Made by a program: the position numbers and the translations under genes. A DNA stretch of 8,178 nucleotides, from NCBI GenBank assembly GCA_022361535.1, contig JAKSAU010000672.1, forward strand, positions 1 through 8,178, written 5' to 3'. Positions 6,476 to 8,178 of this stretch are shown one piece after another. How positions within the stretch are numbered: position 1 is the first letter of the stretch; the number at the start of each line of letters is the position of its first letter. This DNA is from Desulfobacterales bacterium. Its GTDB lineage: Bacteria > Desulfobacterota > Desulfobacteria > Desulfobacterales > Desulfobacteraceae. The notes beneath the pieces were generated by a model. It did not search any database, was not told the origin of the DNA, and was given only the letters and a program-made list of their open reading frames with translations.

Positions 6476-7575
6476 TGATCCGTATCGGACTGATCATCAA
6501 TCCCATTGCCGGTATGGGTGGACGGGTAGGGCTCAAAGGGACCGACGGCCTGGCAAATTTGGCCAAGTCCCTTGGGGCCCGCCCCCAGGCTGGGAATAAG
6601 GTGATACGGATGCTGGCACAGATCCCGGCTGATAGTGGCGTAAGTCTTCTTACACCTCCAGGAAAGATGGGAGAGGAGGCGGCAAAGACCGCCGGCTTTA
6701 ATGTGACAGTATTGGATATGTCTGTGACAGGTGACACCACCGGTGATGACACAAGAGATGCTGCAACCCTTATGATACAGGCCGGTGTCGACTTGCTGGT
6801 CTTTGCCGGAGGAGACGGCACGGCACGGGATGTCTATAGGGCTGTCGGAGAAGATCTGCCGGTATTGGGTATCCCTGCAGGGGTTAAAATTCATTCACCG
6901 GTATTTGCCCAAACCCCTGAAGCTGCCGGCCGGGTAGTGCATGATGTGGTCCGGGGCAGGGGGAGCCGTTCCAGTCTCAGGGAAGTGTTGGATATTGACG
7001 AAGCGCTTTATCGTAACGGCCAGGTCCAGACCCGGCTTTACGGATACCTTTTAGTGCCTGAGTCGAAACAGATACAAGGCCGTAAGGCTGGTACATCTCT
7101 GGGGGAACGTGCTGCTCAAAATCAGATTTGTCTTGATTATCTCGATCGAATGAAGCCCGATGCAGTTTACCTTATCGGTCCCGGTACGACCACCCGGCCT
7201 GTCATGGAGAATTTGGGTCTGGAGCACAGTCTGCTCGGGGTAGATGTAATTGAAAATCAAAAATTGATTGCCAAAGATGTTTCCGAACAGGAATTGCTTG
7301 AGCTGACAAAAAGCAGGAAGGTAAATATTTTTATTACCCCAATTGGCGGCCAGGGATACCTGTTCGGCAGGGGGAATCACCAGATCAGCCCTGAGGTCAT
7401 ACAGCAGGCCGGAAAAGATAATATTAAAGTTGGCGCTACCATGGAAAAAATAGGGTCTCTTCAAGGCGCCCCTTTCCTTTTGGACACAGGTTGCCCTGAA
7501 ACAGATAAAATGCTGACAGGATACACCCGGGTTATTACAGGTTACCGCCAGGAAATGATCTATCCAATTGCTTGA
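6475..7575 (+). CDS. ATP-NAD kinase / AcoX-family protein
   Basis: A 366-residue protein of the COG3199 (AcoX-like) branch of the NAD-kinase/diacylglycerol-kinase superfamily. Visible motifs are N-P-I-A-G-M-G-G (9-16), the nucleotide-binding G-G-D-G-T-A-R-D (112-119), G-I-P-A-G-V-K-I-H-S (132-141), I-G-P-G-T-T-T-R (234-241), and a C-terminal I-T-P-I-G-G-Q-G with N-H-Q-I-S-P (287-294, 301-306). No signal peptide or membrane segment is seen, so it is cytoplasmic. The ATG shares one base with the previous stop, so translation is probably coupled and the product may be needed in step with the P-protein-like subunits. AcoX is named from acetoin dehydrogenase operons, another lipoyl-dependent system, where its role is not settled. 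Here it may phosphorylate NAD(H) or a related small molecule; the substrate cannot be read from sequence. It is the last gene of the operon; no clear terminator hairpin follows, only a T-rich stretch near 7590-7601. Confidence 0.9.
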   Translation: MIRIGLIINPIAGMGGRVGLKGTDGLANLAKSLGARPQAGNKVIRMLAQIPADSGVSLLTPPGKMGEEAAKTAGFNVTVLDMSVTGDTTGDDTRDAATLMIQAGVDLLVFAGGDGTARDVYRAVGEDLPVLGIPAGVKIHSPVFAQTPEAAGRVVHDVVRGRGSRSSLREVLDIDEALYRNGQVQTRLYGYLLVPESKQIQGRKAGTSLGERAAQNQICLDYLDRMKPDAVYLIGPGTTTRPVMENLGLEHSLLGVDVIENQKLIAKDVSEQELLELTKSRKVNIFITPIGGQGYLFGRGNHQISPEVIQQAGKDNIKVGATMEKIGSLQGAPFLLDTGCPETDKMLTGYTRVITGYRQEMIYPIA

Positions 7576-7637
7576 ACCCTCCTTTGTTTATTGTTTTTTT
7601 CTAATTAAACTCCTGTGCGAAACGTAATCATTAATAT

Positions 7638-7772
7638 ATGAAGCATAATTTGAAACAACCATTGAAAAAAGCGGCAGTTCTTTCCGGAATGTCAGATCTG
7701 GTGTTTGCAGATACGATGGCCTTGGAACTGTATCTGTTAAATGTTGATTATATGATAAAAGTCATGGTATGA
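7638..7772 (+). CDS. Doubtful 44-residue ORF between operon and response regulator
   Basis: ATG at 7638 opens a 44-codon frame ending in TGA at 7770-7772. The translation starts M-K-H-N-L-K-Q-P-L-K-K and continues with a hydrophobic, helix-compatible stretch (A-D-T-M-A-L-E-L-Y-L-L, about residues 24-34). No Shine-Dalgarno is visible before the ATG, no family is recognised, and the stop falls inside the inverted repeat at 7761-7781. It could be a small protein, a decayed gene remnant or chance. Apart from this and the repeat, I see nothing else in the 271-bp gap. Confidence 0.2.
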   Translation: MKHNLKQPLKKAAVLSGMSDLVFADTMALELYLLNVDYMIKVMV

Positions 7773-7781
7773 CATCATGAC
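7761..7781. repeat. GTCATG/CATGAC inverted repeat upstream of the response regulator
   Basis: GTCATG (7761-7766) and CATGAC (7776-7781) form 6-bp arms around 9 bases that themselves contain another TGACAT element. It lies 65 bp before the response-regulator start, just after a TATGAT block (7751-7756) that could be a -10 element without a good -35. An operator is possible; short palindromes are also common by chance. Confidence 0.3.
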
Positions 7782-7846
7782 ACTTTAAAATTATGCATTG
7801 ATATAGACCACTTGATATTGGGGCTCGTATCGTTTCGGAAGTATAG

Positions 7847-8178
7847 ATGATAGATATTGAAAATATGGCCGTGCTGATCGTGGATGACATGAAAAGCATG
7901 CGGTCCATAATCAAGAAAACCTTGAGACACCTTAACATCGGCAGAAATATATATTTTGCTGAAAACGGTAAAGCCGGGTTACATATCCTTCATGAAAAGA
8001 AGGTGGATATGGCCATTGTGGATTGGAAAATGCCGGTGATGACGGGGGCACAGATGCTGGAGAAAATCCGAACCGATCCCCAGCTTCGAGATATGCCTGT
8101 GCTCATGATTACTGCGGAATGTGAGCGGGATATTGTTTACGAAGTGGCTGAAATAGAGGTCGACGGGTATCTGCTCAA
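7847..8178 (+). CDS. CheY-like response regulator, C-terminus off the right edge
   Basis: An open frame of 110 complete codons begins with ATG at 7847, directly preceded by an in-frame TAG and by a modest GGAAG 5 nt upstream. It continues to the window end. It is a receiver domain: acidic pair Asp13-Asp14 in L-I-V-D-D-M, phospho-acceptor Asp59 in I-V-D-W-K-M-P, Gly67 in the following loop, and the switch Thr89 in M-I-T-A. The conserved Lys is expected just past the edge, after D-G-Y-L-L. The S-M-R-S-I-I-K-K segment after the acidic pair is typical of CheY-type receivers. Whether it is a stand-alone CheY or carries an output domain cannot be told here. It is separated from the upstream operon by 271 bp and is probably an independent unit; no kinase gene is visible. 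Confidence 0.9.
   Translation, partial: MIDIENMAVLIVDDMKSMRSIIKKTLRHLNIGRNIYFAENGKAGLHILHEKKVDMAIVDWKMPVMTGAQMLEKIRTDPQLRDMPVLMITAECERDIVYEVAEIEVDGYLL

Noticed and set aside
7051..7464. Minus-strand ORF of 137 codons inside the AcoX-like gene
   Set aside because: Antisense shadow of conserved coding sequence, with no independent support.
7576..7610. Intrinsic terminator after the operon
   Set aside because: There is a run of T, but no GC-rich hairpin precedes it; the only pairing found (GGGTT near 7529 with AACCC near 7575) has a loop of about 40 nt.
1..8178. CRISPR array, tRNA or rRNA
   Set aside because: No regularly spaced direct repeats and no tRNA- or rRNA-like sequence were seen on either strand.

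Overview
The window reads as chromosomal DNA of a Gram-negative bacterium of moderate GC content. A lipoprotein signal, a complete sigma-54 enhancer/IHF/promoter arrangement and a CheY-type receiver are all visible. The overall style suggests a deltaproteobacterium (Desulfobacterota, possibly a Desulfobacteraceae-like sulfate reducer). That placement is inferred from gene style only; there is no rRNA or other phylogenetic marker here.

Layout. (1) 1-967, minus strand: a gene for a small phospholipase A2-like protein with no visible signal peptide, followed 57 bp later by a lipoprotein gene that runs off the left edge. (2) 968-1283: gene-poor, AT-rich, with two imperfect inverted repeats. (3) 1284-3110, minus strand: a 608-residue sigma-54 activator (bacterial enhancer-binding protein) with a Cys-containing N-terminal sensor region, a PAS-like domain, an AAA+ domain and a Fis-type HTH. 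(4) 3111-3445: the divergent control region. It holds TGACA-type inverted repeats (3160-3217), a sigma-70-like promoter for the activator that overlaps them, a perfect IHF consensus match (3292-3304) and a strong sigma-54 promoter (3393-3408). (5) 3446-7575, plus strand: a tight three-gene operon. It encodes two subunits of a divergent P-protein-like (glycine dehydrogenase, decarboxylating) PLP enzyme and an AcoX/ATP-NAD-kinase-family protein whose start overlaps the previous stop by one base. (6) 7576-7846: intergenic, with a doubtful 44-codon ORF and a short inverted repeat. (7) 7847-8178: the start of a CheY-like response regulator cut by the right edge.

How the parts probably work together. 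The activator appears to bind the TGACA repeats, which lie near its own promoter and about 200-260 bp upstream of the predicted operon start. IHF bending at the intermediate site would bring it to sigma-54 RNA polymerase at 3393-3408. The operon it would switch on is unusual. It has both halves of a P-protein, but no gcvT, gcvH or lpd in the window, and several signature motifs of ordinary GcvPA/GcvPB are replaced although the PLP lysine is kept. The best candidate for an undescribed system is therefore this inducible module of P-protein-like decarboxylase plus AcoX-like kinase. The phospholipase A2-like/lipoprotein pair on the left is a second, separate point of interest.
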